A stretch of DNA of 64,000 nt from Dehalobacter alkaniphilus (GCA_040500365.1 CP148031.1:248001-312000); one strand, 5' to 3'. Positions 17,164-25,765 are shown, counted from the stretch's first letter. Translations and numbers: made by a program. The notes: a model not told the origin generated them from the letters alone.

Positions 17164-17796
17164 TTATTTACCTCCCGTAATTGCATTCTGAACATCCGCA
17201 AAGATGCGGTCGGCTTTGGCGGTATATGTGGTGACAAGTTCGTTCAGTTCGGTCTCGATTTTCTGTTTTAGAACCTGATCTTTCATGATTTGGGTGTTGA
17301 TTAAGACATTCAGCTTGGCGCCTTCGAGCGCAGCTTTCAGGAAGGTTACGCCGACACCGACGTCGCTGATCGCAATACGGGTGCCCTTCTGAGCAAATTC
17401 TTCCTGAAGATTGATGCCGTCAGCGCAGCATCTAACAATATCGAGCGGTACAAGTGTTGCTTTAACCAAAGCAGCCTGCAGGGTTTCTTCTTTGGTCCGG
17501 ATTTCTTCTTCAGTATTTTTGGGCAGTCCGTAAGCCTGGGAAAGCGGATAGAAAGCATCAGCATCTTCTTTGACCAGAACCTGCAGTTTTTCAATGATCT
17601 TCTTGCCTTTTTCCATCAGGACGAGTACGTCGGCTTCAACATCAGCATATTTCTTCTTGCCGACAGTTAAACTTCCTACCATGACACCCAGCGCCATGCC
17701 GATGGAGCCAACATATGCAGAAGCACCGCCGCCGCCAGGAACCGGCTCTTTGGAAGACAGCGCATCTACAAATTCGATACAGCTCTTTTTCAACAT
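17164..17796 (-). CDS. fchA: Methenyl-THF cyclohydrolase (formiminotransferase-cyclodeaminase-like)
   Basis: A 210-residue all-helical FTCD_C-family protein. It opens with a conserved EFVDALSSKEPVPGGGGASA segment, in which the glycine-rich loop contacts folate, and has the middle KKYADVEADV. In acetogens it converts methenyl-THF to formyl-THF, between Fhs and FolD. ATG 17796 was chosen since AGGAG lies nine bases before it; the ATG at 17805 overlaps the Shine-Dalgarno itself. The stop lies five bases before the folD start. A 390-bp gap with a structured repeat separates it from fhs upstream. Confidence 0.92.
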   Translation of the reverse strand: MLKKSCIEFVDALSSKEPVPGGGGASAYVGSIGMALGVMVGSLTVGKKKYADVEADVLVLMEKGKKIIEKLQVLVKEDADAFYPLSQAYGLPKNTEEEIRTKEETLQAALVKATLVPLDIVRCCADGINLQEEFAQKGTRIAISDVGVGVTFLKAALEGAKLNVLINTQIMKDQVLKQKIETELNELVTTYTAKADRIFADVQNAITGGK

Positions 17797-17952
17797 AATA
17801 TTCATCTCCTGTTCTTGATTTTTTTCTAAATTTTTAGCTACTAATTATTGCGTAACAACCAATATATAGCGATCCCATAGTTATGTTATCTTAAGGCAAA
17901 TATTCTAGAAAATACTCAAATCTCAAATTCTGGCATCTTGCTCTAGAAACTA

Positions 17953-18104
17953 GTCTGTGTATGTAATACATAGACGGCGTCAGTGGAGCACGCAAGCACG
18001 GGAGGTGTCTGGGGTCGAGTGCGTCACGGATGACATAGCATTCGACAAGGAGCAACTTGCCACGGAGGGCACAAAAGCCGAAAGCGGCAATATATTACAC
18101 AGAC
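17953..18104. repeat. Structured intergenic repeat, copy A
   Basis: About 150 bp bounded by perfect 9-bp inverted ends GTCTGTGTA/TACACAGAC. The inside is markedly more GC-rich than the surroundings and holds GGCACAAAAGCCGAAAGCGG (18068-18087). A very similar core, GGCACAACAGCCGAAAAGCG, occurs in the 31633-31739 element, and both contain AGTGGAGC followed by a CG-rich stretch. No coding frame. It could be a miniature transposable element or a folded RNA, located between fhs and fchA. Confidence 0.55.
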
Positions 18105-18133
18105 CTACCCAATAAAGATTAAGAGCATTTATA

Positions 18134-18168
18134 GAATGAGATGGTAGTACAAAGCTGCCATCTCATTC
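18134..18168 (-). terminator. Intrinsic terminator after fhs
   Basis: A 14-bp stem GAATGAGATGG(T/C)AG with a six-base loop, 27 bp after the fhs stop. The T-run is weak in both directions, so termination may be partial. Confidence 0.55.
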
Positions 18169-18195
18169 TTATTGGAAACAATATTAAACTTTATC

Positions 18196-19872
18196 TTAGA
18201 ATAAGCCGGAAATCTTACCGGTGCTGTCTACGTCAATGTTTTCAGCGGACGGTACTTTCGGCAGGCCGGGCATGGTCATGATGTCTCCGGTAAGTGCAAC
18301 AGCAAAGCCCGCACCAGCAGAAATCTTCACGCCACGGATCGAGATTCTGAAGCCTGATGGACGTCCCAGTTTCTTCTGGTCATCAGACAAGGAATACTGG
18401 GTCTTCGCCATACAGACCGGAACATCACGATAGCCGATTTTTTCAATGTTCTCGATATCTGCGGAGCTGCTGCCAATGAAGTCAATACCGTCTGCACCAT
18501 AGATCTTGGTGGCAATTGCGGTAATTTTGTCTTTGAGACCCATGTTGATGTCATAAGCAAAGTTAAAGTTTTTCGGGCTGTCAATGATGCGAAGGACTTC
18601 TTCAGCCAGTTTCGCGCCGCCAGGGCCGCCCTTTTCCCAAACTTCGGAAAGGGCTACATTAACGCCCAGTTTCTTGCACTCGTCTTCAATCATTGCCAGT
18701 TCAGCTTCGCTGTCGATCGGGAATTTATTGATCGCAACAACGGCAGGCAGACCAAAGTTGACGGTGACGTTTTCAACGTGTTTTAAGAGGTTCGGCAAGC
18801 CTTTTTTGAGAGCCTCCAGGTTTTCTTTGTTGAGATCAGCTTTAGCTACGCCGCCATGGGATTTGAGCGCACGAACAGTTGCAACGATAACAACGGCTTC
18901 CGGACGCAGGCCACTTAAACGACATTTGATATCAATAAATTTCTCAGCGCCGAGGTCAGCGCCGAATCCAGCTTCAGTTACAACATAGTCGCCAAGCTTT
19001 AAAGCCATCTTGGTCGCCATAACACTATTGCAGCCGTGAGCAATGTTCGCGAACGGTCCGCCGTGGATGAAAGCTGGTGTATGTTCAAGAGTTTGTACAA
19101 GGTTCGGTTTTAAAGCATCTTTCATCAGGGCACCAACAGCACCTTGACATTTCAGTTGACCGGCAGTTACGGGCTCACCGCTTCTGTTGTAGGCGACAAT
19201 GATTCTCTCAACTCTCGCTTTGAAGTCGTCAATATCGCTGGACAGGCACATGATCGCCATGATTTCAGAAGCAACCGTGATGTCAAAGCCGTCTTCTCTC
19301 GGAGTACCATTGGCTTTGCCACCAAGTCCGTTGACAATGGAGCGGAGCTGACGGTCATTCATGTCCATGCATCTTTTCCAAGTAATTCTGCGAACATCGA
19401 TATCCAGCGCGTTGCCTTGTTGGATATGGTTGTCTAGCATCGCTGCAATCAGATTGTTAGCAGCACCAATGGCATGAAAATCACCTGTGAAGTGAAGGTT
19501 GATATCTTCCATTGGTACGACCTGAGCATAACCGCCGCCAGCGGCGCCACCTTTGACACCAAATACAGGGCCTAAGGATGGTTCGCGTAGTGCAATAACA
19601 GTTTTTTTGCCGAGATAATGGAGAGCATCTCCTAAACCGACGGATGTCGTAGTTTTACCTTCTCCGGCAGGAGTCGGGTTGATGGCAGTAACCAGAATCA
19701 GTTTGCCATTCGGTGTGTCCGCTTTTTGATTCAATAAGTTGTAGTCGACTTTGGCTTTGTATTTGCCATAGGATTCCAGATAATCCTCGGGGATTCCGAG
19801 TTCTTTTGCTACATCTAATACAGGCAGCATGGTTGATTCCTGGGCGATTTCAATATCACTTTTGAAAGCCAT
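18196..19872 (-). CDS. fhs: Formate--tetrahydrofolate ligase
   Basis: A 558-residue formyl-THF synthetase that activates formate with ATP and THF, the entry step of the methyl branch. The ATP site TPAGEGKTTTSVGLGD lies near residues 67-82. Family segments LREPSLGPVFGVKGGAAGGG and FANIAHGCNS are intact, and length matches the family. GGGGG precedes the ATG by eight bases. It follows the formate channel gene focA by 43 bp, so import and activation of formate are coupled. No formate dehydrogenase gene is in the window. Confidence 0.98.
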   Translation of the reverse strand: MAFKSDIEIAQESTMLPVLDVAKELGIPEDYLESYGKYKAKVDYNLLNQKADTPNGKLILVTAINPTPAGEGKTTTSVGLGDALHYLGKKTVIALREPSLGPVFGVKGGAAGGGYAQVVPMEDINLHFTGDFHAIGAANNLIAAMLDNHIQQGNALDIDVRRITWKRCMDMNDRQLRSIVNGLGGKANGTPREDGFDITVASEIMAIMCLSSDIDDFKARVERIIVAYNRSGEPVTAGQLKCQGAVGALMKDALKPNLVQTLEHTPAFIHGGPFANIAHGCNSVMATKMALKLGDYVVTEAGFGADLGAEKFIDIKCRLSGLRPEAVVIVATVRALKSHGGVAKADLNKENLEALKKGLPNLLKHVENVTVNFGLPAVVAINKFPIDSEAELAMIEDECKKLGVNVALSEVWEKGGPGGAKLAEEVLRIIDSPKNFNFAYDINMGLKDKITAIATKIYGADGIDFIGSSSADIENIEKIGYRDVPVCMAKTQYSLSDDQKKLGRPSGFRISIRGVKISAGAGFAVALTGDIMTMPGLPKVPSAENIDVDSTGKISGLF

Positions 19873-19915
19873 TGGTTTTCCCCCTTTTTTTAATTATGGA
19901 CATCTTTGCTTAACT

Positions 19916-20821
19916 TTATTTAGATTTTACGTAAGCACTATCAAATTTTTTCTGGACAAGATGGTCTATATCCATAACAGCAGTAGGTTTCTTTTTGTAC
20001 ATGAAACTCATCCAGTAAATAATCCCGACAAACAGGCTGCCGCCGACAATATTTCCGAGCGTAACAGGAATAAGGTTATTCACAACAAACGTTCCCCAGT
20101 TAAGGTGAGCAAGTTTTTCAGGTGTTACACCGAGCGTTGCAGCCTGGGCCACCCAGGTTGGGTTGGCTTTGGCGAGAATGCCGGCAGGAATGTAATACAT
20201 ATTGGCTACACAGTGTTCAAAACCGGAAGTAATAAACAGCCAGATCGGAAAAAAGATAGCGAGGAGTTTACCGGTAATATCCTTGGCTGCATTCGCCATC
20301 CAAACGGCCATACAAACCAGCCAGTTGCACAAGATTCCCATGAAGAAAGCTTTCGGAAAAGTCAGGCCCGTCTTGTATGCGGCGACTTTGATTGTAAACC
20401 CTCCGAGCAAACCTGAGGAAAAGTCAAACTGGCCGGAGTAAAGGATAAACAGGACGATAAGCATGGAACCAATAAAGTTCCCGACATAGACAATCGTCCA
20501 ATTCCGCAGCATCTTTAGCCATCTTGATTCTTTTTCCATACAAGATACCACAATCAGGGTGTTTCCGGTGAATAATTCAGCTCCGGTGATAACCACCATC
20601 ATCAGTCCTGTGGCAAATAAGGCACCAGCGAGTGCTTTGCCTAAGCCAACAGAAGTGATGGTGTGAATGGCAGTATTAGAGCCTTCCGCCGCGAAGGCAA
20701 TAAAGGCTCCTGCTAGTATTGCCAACAGCAGCAATTTCAATATAGAAGAATTGGTTTTATTCTTTCCATATTCTACAAATCCCTCAGTAATCTCTGAAGG
20801 AGTTTTAAACATTTTTTCCAT
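19916..20821 (-). CDS. Formate/nitrite transporter family channel (FocA/FdhC-like)
   Basis: A 301-residue FNT-family pentameric channel with six predicted membrane helices. Family hallmarks are visible: FATGLMMVVITGAELFTGNT in the second helix region and GFEHCVANMYYIP in helix 5, with the central gating His. The ATG at 20821 is close to AGGAG; a second ATG at 20812 has better spacing. Placement directly before fhs makes formate the likely substrate. It follows metFV across a terminator-like hairpin, so it may be transcribed partly by read-through. Confidence 0.92.
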   Translation of the reverse strand: MEKMFKTPSEITEGFVEYGKNKTNSSILKLLLLAILAGAFIAFAAEGSNTAIHTITSVGLGKALAGALFATGLMMVVITGAELFTGNTLIVVSCMEKESRWLKMLRNWTIVYVGNFIGSMLIVLFILYSGQFDFSSGLLGGFTIKVAAYKTGLTFPKAFFMGILCNWLVCMAVWMANAAKDITGKLLAIFFPIWLFITSGFEHCVANMYYIPAGILAKANPTWVAQAATLGVTPEKLAHLNWGTFVVNNLIPVTLGNIVGGSLFVGIIYWMSFMYKKKPTAVMDIDHLVQKKFDSAYVKSK

Positions 20822-20860
20822 TTCTCCTACCCCTATTATAAGTGTATTTAGGCTGATTTA

Positions 20861-20923
20861 AAAGGTCATAAAGTTTAAAGGACGGTTACAAAGACTGAAT
20901 GGCCTTCAAACCTTATGACCTTT
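20861..20923 (-). terminator. Terminator/attenuator between metFV and focA
   Basis: A long imperfect hairpin with AAAGGTCATAA(A/G)GTTT(A/G)AAGG arms overlapping the metFV stop, followed on the minus strand by CCTTTT. It would separate metFV expression from focA-fhs, with some read-through. Confidence 0.55.
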
Positions 20924-22484
20924 ATTCTTTTTCTTCGAAATTTGTTCTAGGTTTAATGCCAAGTCTTTCCGCAGAGTGGTCCTGGCCTTCAAAAAAGTTT
21001 ATCCAGCCTGAAGTATGTTGTTTTTCCCAATTGTAAGGGCTCACATGATAGGAATTCAGCTTTTCTTCCTCAGAATAGCCTTTTAAGCGGTAATAGGCTT
21101 TGACCCAGATGCACTTCTGCTTGTTCGGATACACTTCACACCAGCCGTTGTAGCTTCCTTCACATGGGCCGTTCCGTTGGTTCTTGGGACAATTGCCCAT
21201 TGGACAGACGTAGGCTACATCAATCAGCGCACAGTCACCGCAGTCCTGGCAATTGTACATGCAGGATTTGGCGAGGTGCTCAATGCCGTGAAAAGGTTTT
21301 TCCAGCGCAGAATCCTTTATGGCATGACAAAATCCGCGCATAAAGCCGAACATTCCTTTGTTGGGCTCAAACATCATCTTGTGAACAACTCTGGACATCT
21401 TATAATTTAAATCAAAGCTCTTCTCATAATTGTTGTAGTCATTGGATTTTTGAGCAGTATTCAGGCCGGTCTTTTCATCTTTGGCGTAAACATAGAAACC
21501 GTTTTTCTGAGGATAGTCAAACTCCCGGACATAATCCTGCCAGTTGGCGGCCAGTTCGTTTCCGCGGTCAATAATATATTCAACTTGTTCGTACGTCGTA
21601 TTATGCCCCCCGAGATGAACGCCTTTATAGCCCATACCTTTCAGGATAGCAAAGAGTTTCGCTGCCCTATCCAGCATGGCGGCGGCACCCTTGTCACTGC
21701 TTTGTTTTTCTTGTTCCAGTTCAGCAACGAGCTTGTCCGTAATAACACATCCGGGGACTTTATTCATACTCATCGCTTTGGCAGCACCATAAGTCAGCAA
21801 GTAAATATTTCCCATTAAGCATCCGTGCAGGTTATTGTGCTTCACAAATTGATAGAGTTCGTGGTACTTCCTGACATCGTAGCCAACTTGGGGTATAATG
21901 AACTGAGCACCGTTCTCGATCTTCTTTCTGAGCTTGGTGTACTGGAGCATCTGTTCGGCTTCGGTGGCTTTAAAAGGTGAAACAGCAGCACCCGCAAAAA
22001 GATGGGTCGGCTGAAGTTTATGGACACCTTTAGCTGTGGGGAGTTCCAATCCGTCATTCATCTTGGCGATAAAGGCCAAGAGCTGAGTGGAATCAAGGTC
22101 AAAAACCGGTTTGGGCCGTCCGAAAAAGTTACCCGGATCATGGTCGCCGGTCAGTACCAACAAGTTATGGAGTCCCGAACGTTCCAGGGAAAAAAGCTGG
22201 CTTTCCAGTTGCGTGCGGTTTTTGTCCTTGCAGGCAACATGAATGATTGCATCTAAGCCTAGGCCCTTGATTTCCCTGCCAATGCCCTCAGGATTAATAC
22301 CGACGCTTCCACCCGGGTTGTCAGTCAGACTAACCGCATGGATCTTTTTTCCTTTAGCAGCCTGCTCCGCCAATTGAAGCGCTTTTTCCTGGGAAACTTC
22401 TTTGGAGTCACGGCCAGGTACGAGTTCCCATGTTACAATAAACTCATTGTTGTCCTGTATTGATTTGCGAAAAGCGTTCTCCAT
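20922..22484 (-). CDS. metF: Methylenetetrahydrofolate reductase fused to a MetV-type Cys-rich domain
   Basis: A 520-residue fusion. Residues about 1-315 are the MTHFR TIM barrel that reduces methylene-THF to methyl-THF, with TWELVPGR near the start and LLVLTGDHDPG in the middle. Residues about 340-500 are the Cys-rich MTHFR C-terminal (MetV-like) domain. Cys408, Cys412, Cys415 and Cys418 begin a cluster that continues through VCPMGNC, GPCEG and NGWCEVYPNKQKC. In Moorella metF and metV are separate genes with hdr/mvhD partners; none is adjacent here, so the electron donor is unclear. A TTGTATATACAG operator and a good promoter lie 86-150 bp upstream. AAAAGGGGG precedes the ATG. Confidence 0.92.
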   Translation of the reverse strand: MENAFRKSIQDNNEFIVTWELVPGRDSKEVSQEKALQLAEQAAKGKKIHAVSLTDNPGGSVGINPEGIGREIKGLGLDAIIHVACKDKNRTQLESQLFSLERSGLHNLLVLTGDHDPGNFFGRPKPVFDLDSTQLLAFIAKMNDGLELPTAKGVHKLQPTHLFAGAAVSPFKATEAEQMLQYTKLRKKIENGAQFIIPQVGYDVRKYHELYQFVKHNNLHGCLMGNIYLLTYGAAKAMSMNKVPGCVITDKLVAELEQEKQSSDKGAAAMLDRAAKLFAILKGMGYKGVHLGGHNTTYEQVEYIIDRGNELAANWQDYVREFDYPQKNGFYVYAKDEKTGLNTAQKSNDYNNYEKSFDLNYKMSRVVHKMMFEPNKGMFGFMRGFCHAIKDSALEKPFHGIEHLAKSCMYNCQDCGDCALIDVAYVCPMGNCPKNQRNGPCEGSYNGWCEVYPNKQKCIWVKAYYRLKGYSEEEKLNSYHVSPYNWEKQHTSGWINFFEGQDHSAERLGIKPRTNFEEKE

Positions 22485-22569
22485 GAGTATCCCCCTTTTC
22501 CAATTATTCTCTGAGAAAATCTAACATAAGATAAGATAATGAAAAGAGATAAATTGTGTCCAGAATGAT

Positions 22570-22634
22570 GTATACTATTGTATATACAGGAGTTTTGCTT
22601 ACTCTAATATATCACCCAAATTTTCAATAGTCAA
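22570..22634 (-). promoter_or_regulatory. Promoter plus TTGTATATACAG operator of metFV
   Basis: Minus strand: -35 TTGACT (22634-22629), 17-bp spacer, -10 TATATT (22611-22606). The palindrome core TGTATATACA lies at 22588-22579, about 18 bp past the -10, and an extra GTATAC at 22575-22570. The organisation is the same as at the mtgA-like operon. Confidence 0.7.
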
Positions 22635-22708
22635 TATATTCAAAAGATAAAAAACAAGAGATTTTTTAGAAAATAATTTCTATTTCGACAATAGCCTCAA
22701 CCACCGAC

Positions 22709-22738
22709 TTGTAATTAAGGAAAGTTACGTTTTATAAT
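22709..22738 (+). promoter_or_regulatory. Candidate promoter of the second RACE gene
   Basis: TTGTAA (22709-22714), 18-bp spacer, TATAAT (22733-22738), about 85 bp before the start of the divergent ASKHA gene. The operator near metFV is about 125 bp upstream, so joint control of the divergent pair is possible but not shown. Confidence 0.4.
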
Positions 22739-22823
22739 ATGATATGTTAGAATGATTCTTGGAAAAAGACGGTTGTCCTTCGCTGAAAATGATAGGTTTT
22801 ATTATAACAGAAAGGAAAACAAT

Positions 22824-24617
22824 ATGATGAAAAAAGTTCTATTTCCAAGCCAGAATAAAGAAATCTTATGCCAGAAGAATGACACGGTTGCTGTTGCATG
22901 TTCAGGCCTTGGATATCCGCTTGATCTTGTTTGCGGAGGAAAAGGCACATGTAAAAAATGCACAGTCGAAATAGAAAAGGACGGCATACGGCAGGAAGTA
23001 TTGGCGTGTCAGGAGCCAGTAAGCGACGGCTTGATCGTTTATCTTAAATATGGAGACTACAAACATGAAGCCTCGATTTTAACGGACCGCATTGAAACAG
23101 AGCTGAACATCGATCCGACGGTTAAAAAGATTTTTATCGATAAGAAGTTTCTAAAAACACCATTCTATTACGGGGACTGGGAACATATTCAAGCCAAGGT
23201 TCCGGTCCGGATTAATACGCCAGCTTTATGCCTTCTGCAAAAATTATCACAGCTGATGCAGAAACAGGAAATGGACGGTATTACTTTGGTCTTAAGAGAC
23301 GAACAGCTGCTTGATATTGAGCAGGGCGACACCTCAGCCAGCAATTATGGATTTGCCGTTGACCTTGGGAGTACCTCTGTTGTGGCCTACTTATATGACC
23401 TTAATAGCGGTAAAAAAGTAGGGGTATATTCCGCCTTGAACGGTCAGATTACGGAAGGCGCAGATGTTATATCCCGTATCATGGCGGCGATGAAGAATCC
23501 TGAAGGGCTAAAAATTCTTCAGCGTAAAGTGGCAGAGACCATTAACGCTCTGATTCTGGAAGCGATACAGCAAAACCAGATCAGCGCCGAAAATATCTAT
23601 ACGATGGTGATTTGCGGCAACAGTGCCATGCAGCACCTCTTTTTAGGTTTGCATCCTGGATCTCTTGGCAGGACGCCTTACACCAACACGATTTTAAGTG
23701 AAGTGTTAACAACAGCACGGGAGTTGAGCCTTAACATTCATCCCAATGCCATTATTGATTTTTTACCTTTGATCGGGGGCTTCGTCGGAGCGGACACTTT
23801 AGCTGTCCTGCTGGCTTTGCCTGAAGGGGAACGTCAAGGGAACAGATTGATTATTGACCTTGGAACAAACGGCGAAATTTTATTGGGGAACGAGAAGAAA
23901 TGGCTGGCCACATCAACTGCTGCCGGACCGGCCCTCGAAGGAGCAACGATCTGCTTTGGAATGCGTGGAACAAACGGAGCCATCGAACGGGTAAAACTGT
24001 CGGAAGGTAAAATTGAATTAAAAGTGATTGGCGGAGAACATCCCAAAGGGATTTGTGGCTCCGGTATTGTTGATGCAGTTGCAGAAATGCTGAAAGCCGA
24101 GCTGATCAGTAAAGAAGGCAGATTGCTGTCTCCCGACAAATATTTAAAAGTTTGTCGGCCGGAAAATCAAAGATTTGCCAATAATCTGGCAAATCTTGAC
24201 GGGGTCAGCGTTTTCTACCTGATGGATGAGGGACAGTCCGGTGATAACGACCGAATTTACATCAGCCAAAAGGATATTCGTGCTGTACAGCTTGCCAAAA
24301 GCGCCATTTATACAGGATGCATGCTATTAATGAAAGAATATGGGCTGGAAGGAGAAGATCTCGAGGAAATTCTGATTGCCGGGGCCTTCGGCAACTATAT
24401 CGACGCTCCAAGTGCTCAGGTACTCGGTTTGTTTCCCAATTTTTCGAATGTACCCATCCGGTCCATAGGCAATGCGGCAGGAGCCGGAGCATCGAATTTT
24501 CTACTGTCCAGAAATATACGGATAAATACTTTGATATTATTGGCAAAGACAACCCATTTTGACCTGGCGGCAAATCCTGCTTTTCAACAGGAATATCTGC
24601 AGAATACAGGTTTTTGA
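22824..24617 (+). CDS. RACE/RamA-like corrinoid reactivase (ASKHA domain, second copy)
   Basis: A 597-residue paralogue of AcsV. The N-terminal [2Fe-2S] ferredoxin domain has Cys37, Cys43, Cys46 and Cys62. The ASKHA ATPase region shows FAVDLGSTSVVAY, IDLGTNGEI and CGSGIVDA. Such proteins reactivate Co(II) corrinoid proteins of methyltransferase systems. Because AcsV sits in the acs operon, this copy may serve the orphan corrinoid protein at 983-1621, or another corrinoid enzyme elsewhere. ATG 22824 (or 22827) follows AAAGGAAAA; the longer frame from 22752 would overlap the promoter. It is divergent from metFV and lies 100 bp before the GntR regulator gene on the same strand. Confidence 0.88.
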   Translation: MMKKVLFPSQNKEILCQKNDTVAVACSGLGYPLDLVCGGKGTCKKCTVEIEKDGIRQEVLACQEPVSDGLIVYLKYGDYKHEASILTDRIETELNIDPTVKKIFIDKKFLKTPFYYGDWEHIQAKVPVRINTPALCLLQKLSQLMQKQEMDGITLVLRDEQLLDIEQGDTSASNYGFAVDLGSTSVVAYLYDLNSGKKVGVYSALNGQITEGADVISRIMAAMKNPEGLKILQRKVAETINALILEAIQQNQISAENIYTMVICGNSAMQHLFLGLHPGSLGRTPYTNTILSEVLTTARELSLNIHPNAIIDFLPLIGGFVGADTLAVLLALPEGERQGNRLIIDLGTNGEILLGNEKKWLATSTAAGPALEGATICFGMRGTNGAIERVKLSEGKIELKVIGGEHPKGICGSGIVDAVAEMLKAELISKEGRLLSPDKYLKVCRPENQRFANNLANLDGVSVFYLMDEGQSGDNDRIYISQKDIRAVQLAKSAIYTGCMLLMKEYGLEGEDLEEILIAGAFGNYIDAPSAQVLGLFPNFSNVPIRSIGNAAGAGASNFLLSRNIRINTLILLAKTTHFDLAANPAFQQEYLQNTGF

Positions 24618-24718
24618 AGAAAGTAAATAAGTTAGTTGCTTAAAAAATATTGATGGATTTATTAATCTGTTCCTATGTATAATATATGATAACTAAATAA
24701 TTGCCGAGGAGTAAGAAG

Positions 24719-25432
24719 ATGGAATTACCAATCTATCAACATATTATTGAAGAGATAAAGAAAAAAATTAAAGAGGGTGTTTTGAAGCCGGGAGATGCGA
24801 TCCCTTCAGAAAATTCATTGTGCGATACCTATGGCGTGAGCCGGATGACGGTCCGCAAGGGTCTGGCAATCTTAGTGAATGAGGGATATATCACCTCTAT
24901 CCCTGGCAAGGGTAGCTTTGTGAATGAGCCGGATTCCAAGAAATACATCTTATATTACAACGAGATGGCAAATCTGATTAACACCATCGATACGACCAAG
25001 CTGATTGAAGTTAAAATTATCCTGCCGACACCAAGACTCATTGACAGTCTGAATATACCCCAAAGCAAAAAAATAATTATGGTTAGACGGATCCATTACA
25101 GCAATGGAGAAGCAGTCGCGTATGATGAAAAATACCTGATTTACTACAAGGGAATGCCTATCGTTGAAAAAGAAATCAAATACAGTACTTTCCCGGAAAT
25201 TGTTTCTCGGTATACTTCTCTGTTTGCGATTAAGAAAGAATTAACAATTTCTGCCCAAATGCCTGATGAAAAAATATCGAAATACCTGTCCCTGTACAAT
25301 GCCCTCCCACTTTTGGTTGTTGAGCAAAGACTGTTTAATACACAGGATAAGCCAATCGGGCTGGGTATTACTTATTATCGAGGAGACAGCTGCAAGCTAT
25401 CCGCATCCTGGCCGTTTATCGATATGGAATAG
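24719..25432 (+). CDS. HutC-type GntR transcriptional regulator (HTH + UTRA)
   Basis: A 237-residue repressor-type regulator. Residues about 1-70 form the winged helix with LKPGDAIPSENSLCDTYGVSRMTVRKGL, the recognition helix being SRMTVRKG. Residues about 90-235 are a UTRA effector-binding domain. ATG 24719 is preceded by GAGGAG at seven bases. The subfamily typically binds GT-N-TATAC-type palindromes, and TTGTATATACA(A/G) occurs at three Wood-Ljungdahl promoters in this window. This makes the gene the leading candidate regulator of that set (inference). Its own promoter region has TATAAT at 24678 within TGTATAATATA, a weak partial operator that might allow autoregulation. Effector unknown. 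Confidence 0.88.
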   Translation: MELPIYQHIIEEIKKKIKEGVLKPGDAIPSENSLCDTYGVSRMTVRKGLAILVNEGYITSIPGKGSFVNEPDSKKYILYYNEMANLINTIDTTKLIEVKIILPTPRLIDSLNIPQSKKIIMVRRIHYSNGEAVAYDEKYLIYYKGMPIVEKEIKYSTFPEIVSRYTSLFAIKKELTISAQMPDEKISKYLSLYNALPLLVVEQRLFNTQDKPIGLGITYYRGDSCKLSASWPFIDME

Positions 25433-25510
25433 ACCATTTAACTTAATAAGACAGTTCGTCATCCATCCTGTCTCTAAACAAAACTAGGGAAGCTATCGTC
25501 TGGTAGTTTT

Positions 25511-25535
25511 AGGGCAGTTACATGCCCTTTTTATT
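25511..25535 (+). terminator. Intrinsic terminator upstream of the queF region
   Basis: AGGGCA-gttaca-TGCCCT followed by TTTTATTTT. It is preceded by a second small stem, AAAACTA...TAGTTTT (about 25483-25510). Together they might be a leader RNA for the queuosine gene, but I could not match the preQ1-I, -II or -III consensus; the hairpin may simply end the gntR transcript. Confidence 0.65.
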
Positions 25536-25591
25536 TTAACATCCATGGACAGCAAGGGGTGGCAAACTTTTGGATCATTATTTATTATTAG

Positions 25592-25765
25592 GAGAAAAAT
25601 AATGTTGCTTATTCTTTATTTAGCATCCTGACCTGGGATTTTGTGCCGAATGCAGTACTTGGGCAGTTTGCTGTTAAGAGTCTGATGCAAATGCTCGGAA
25701 TAAGCATTCTGTTTATGATTAAGAACCGCTGGGAGGTTACCGTAAATGAAAAACAAGGAAACTGA
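25592..25765 (+). pseudogene. C-terminal remnant of a membrane protein, possibly a queuosine-precursor transporter
   Basis: A 57-codon frame without a start codon (preceded in frame by TAG at 25589), ending at TGA 25763-25765, inside queF. The translation contains WDFVPNAVLGQFAVKSLMQM and a hydrophobic LGISILFMIKNRW tail, typical of the end of a small membrane transporter. Its position just before queF suggests a preQ0/queuosine precursor transporter whose 5' part has been deleted. Family assignment is by context and is uncertain. A tiny ATG frame (MLLILYLAS) starts at 25602 behind AGGAG, but is probably fortuitous. Confidence 0.45.

Noticed and set aside
17955..17975. CTGTGTATGTAATACATAG as a further operator
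   Set aside because: The arms do not match TTGTATATACAA in spacing; it belongs to the end of the structured repeat.
19873..22823. THF or cobalamin riboswitch upstream of fhs, metFV or the reactivase genes
   Set aside because: No B12-box or THF-aptamer-like conserved segments were found by reading both strands.
25433..25600. preQ1 riboswitch before queF
   Set aside because: I could not align any of the known preQ1 consensus patterns; only a small stem and a terminator are visible.
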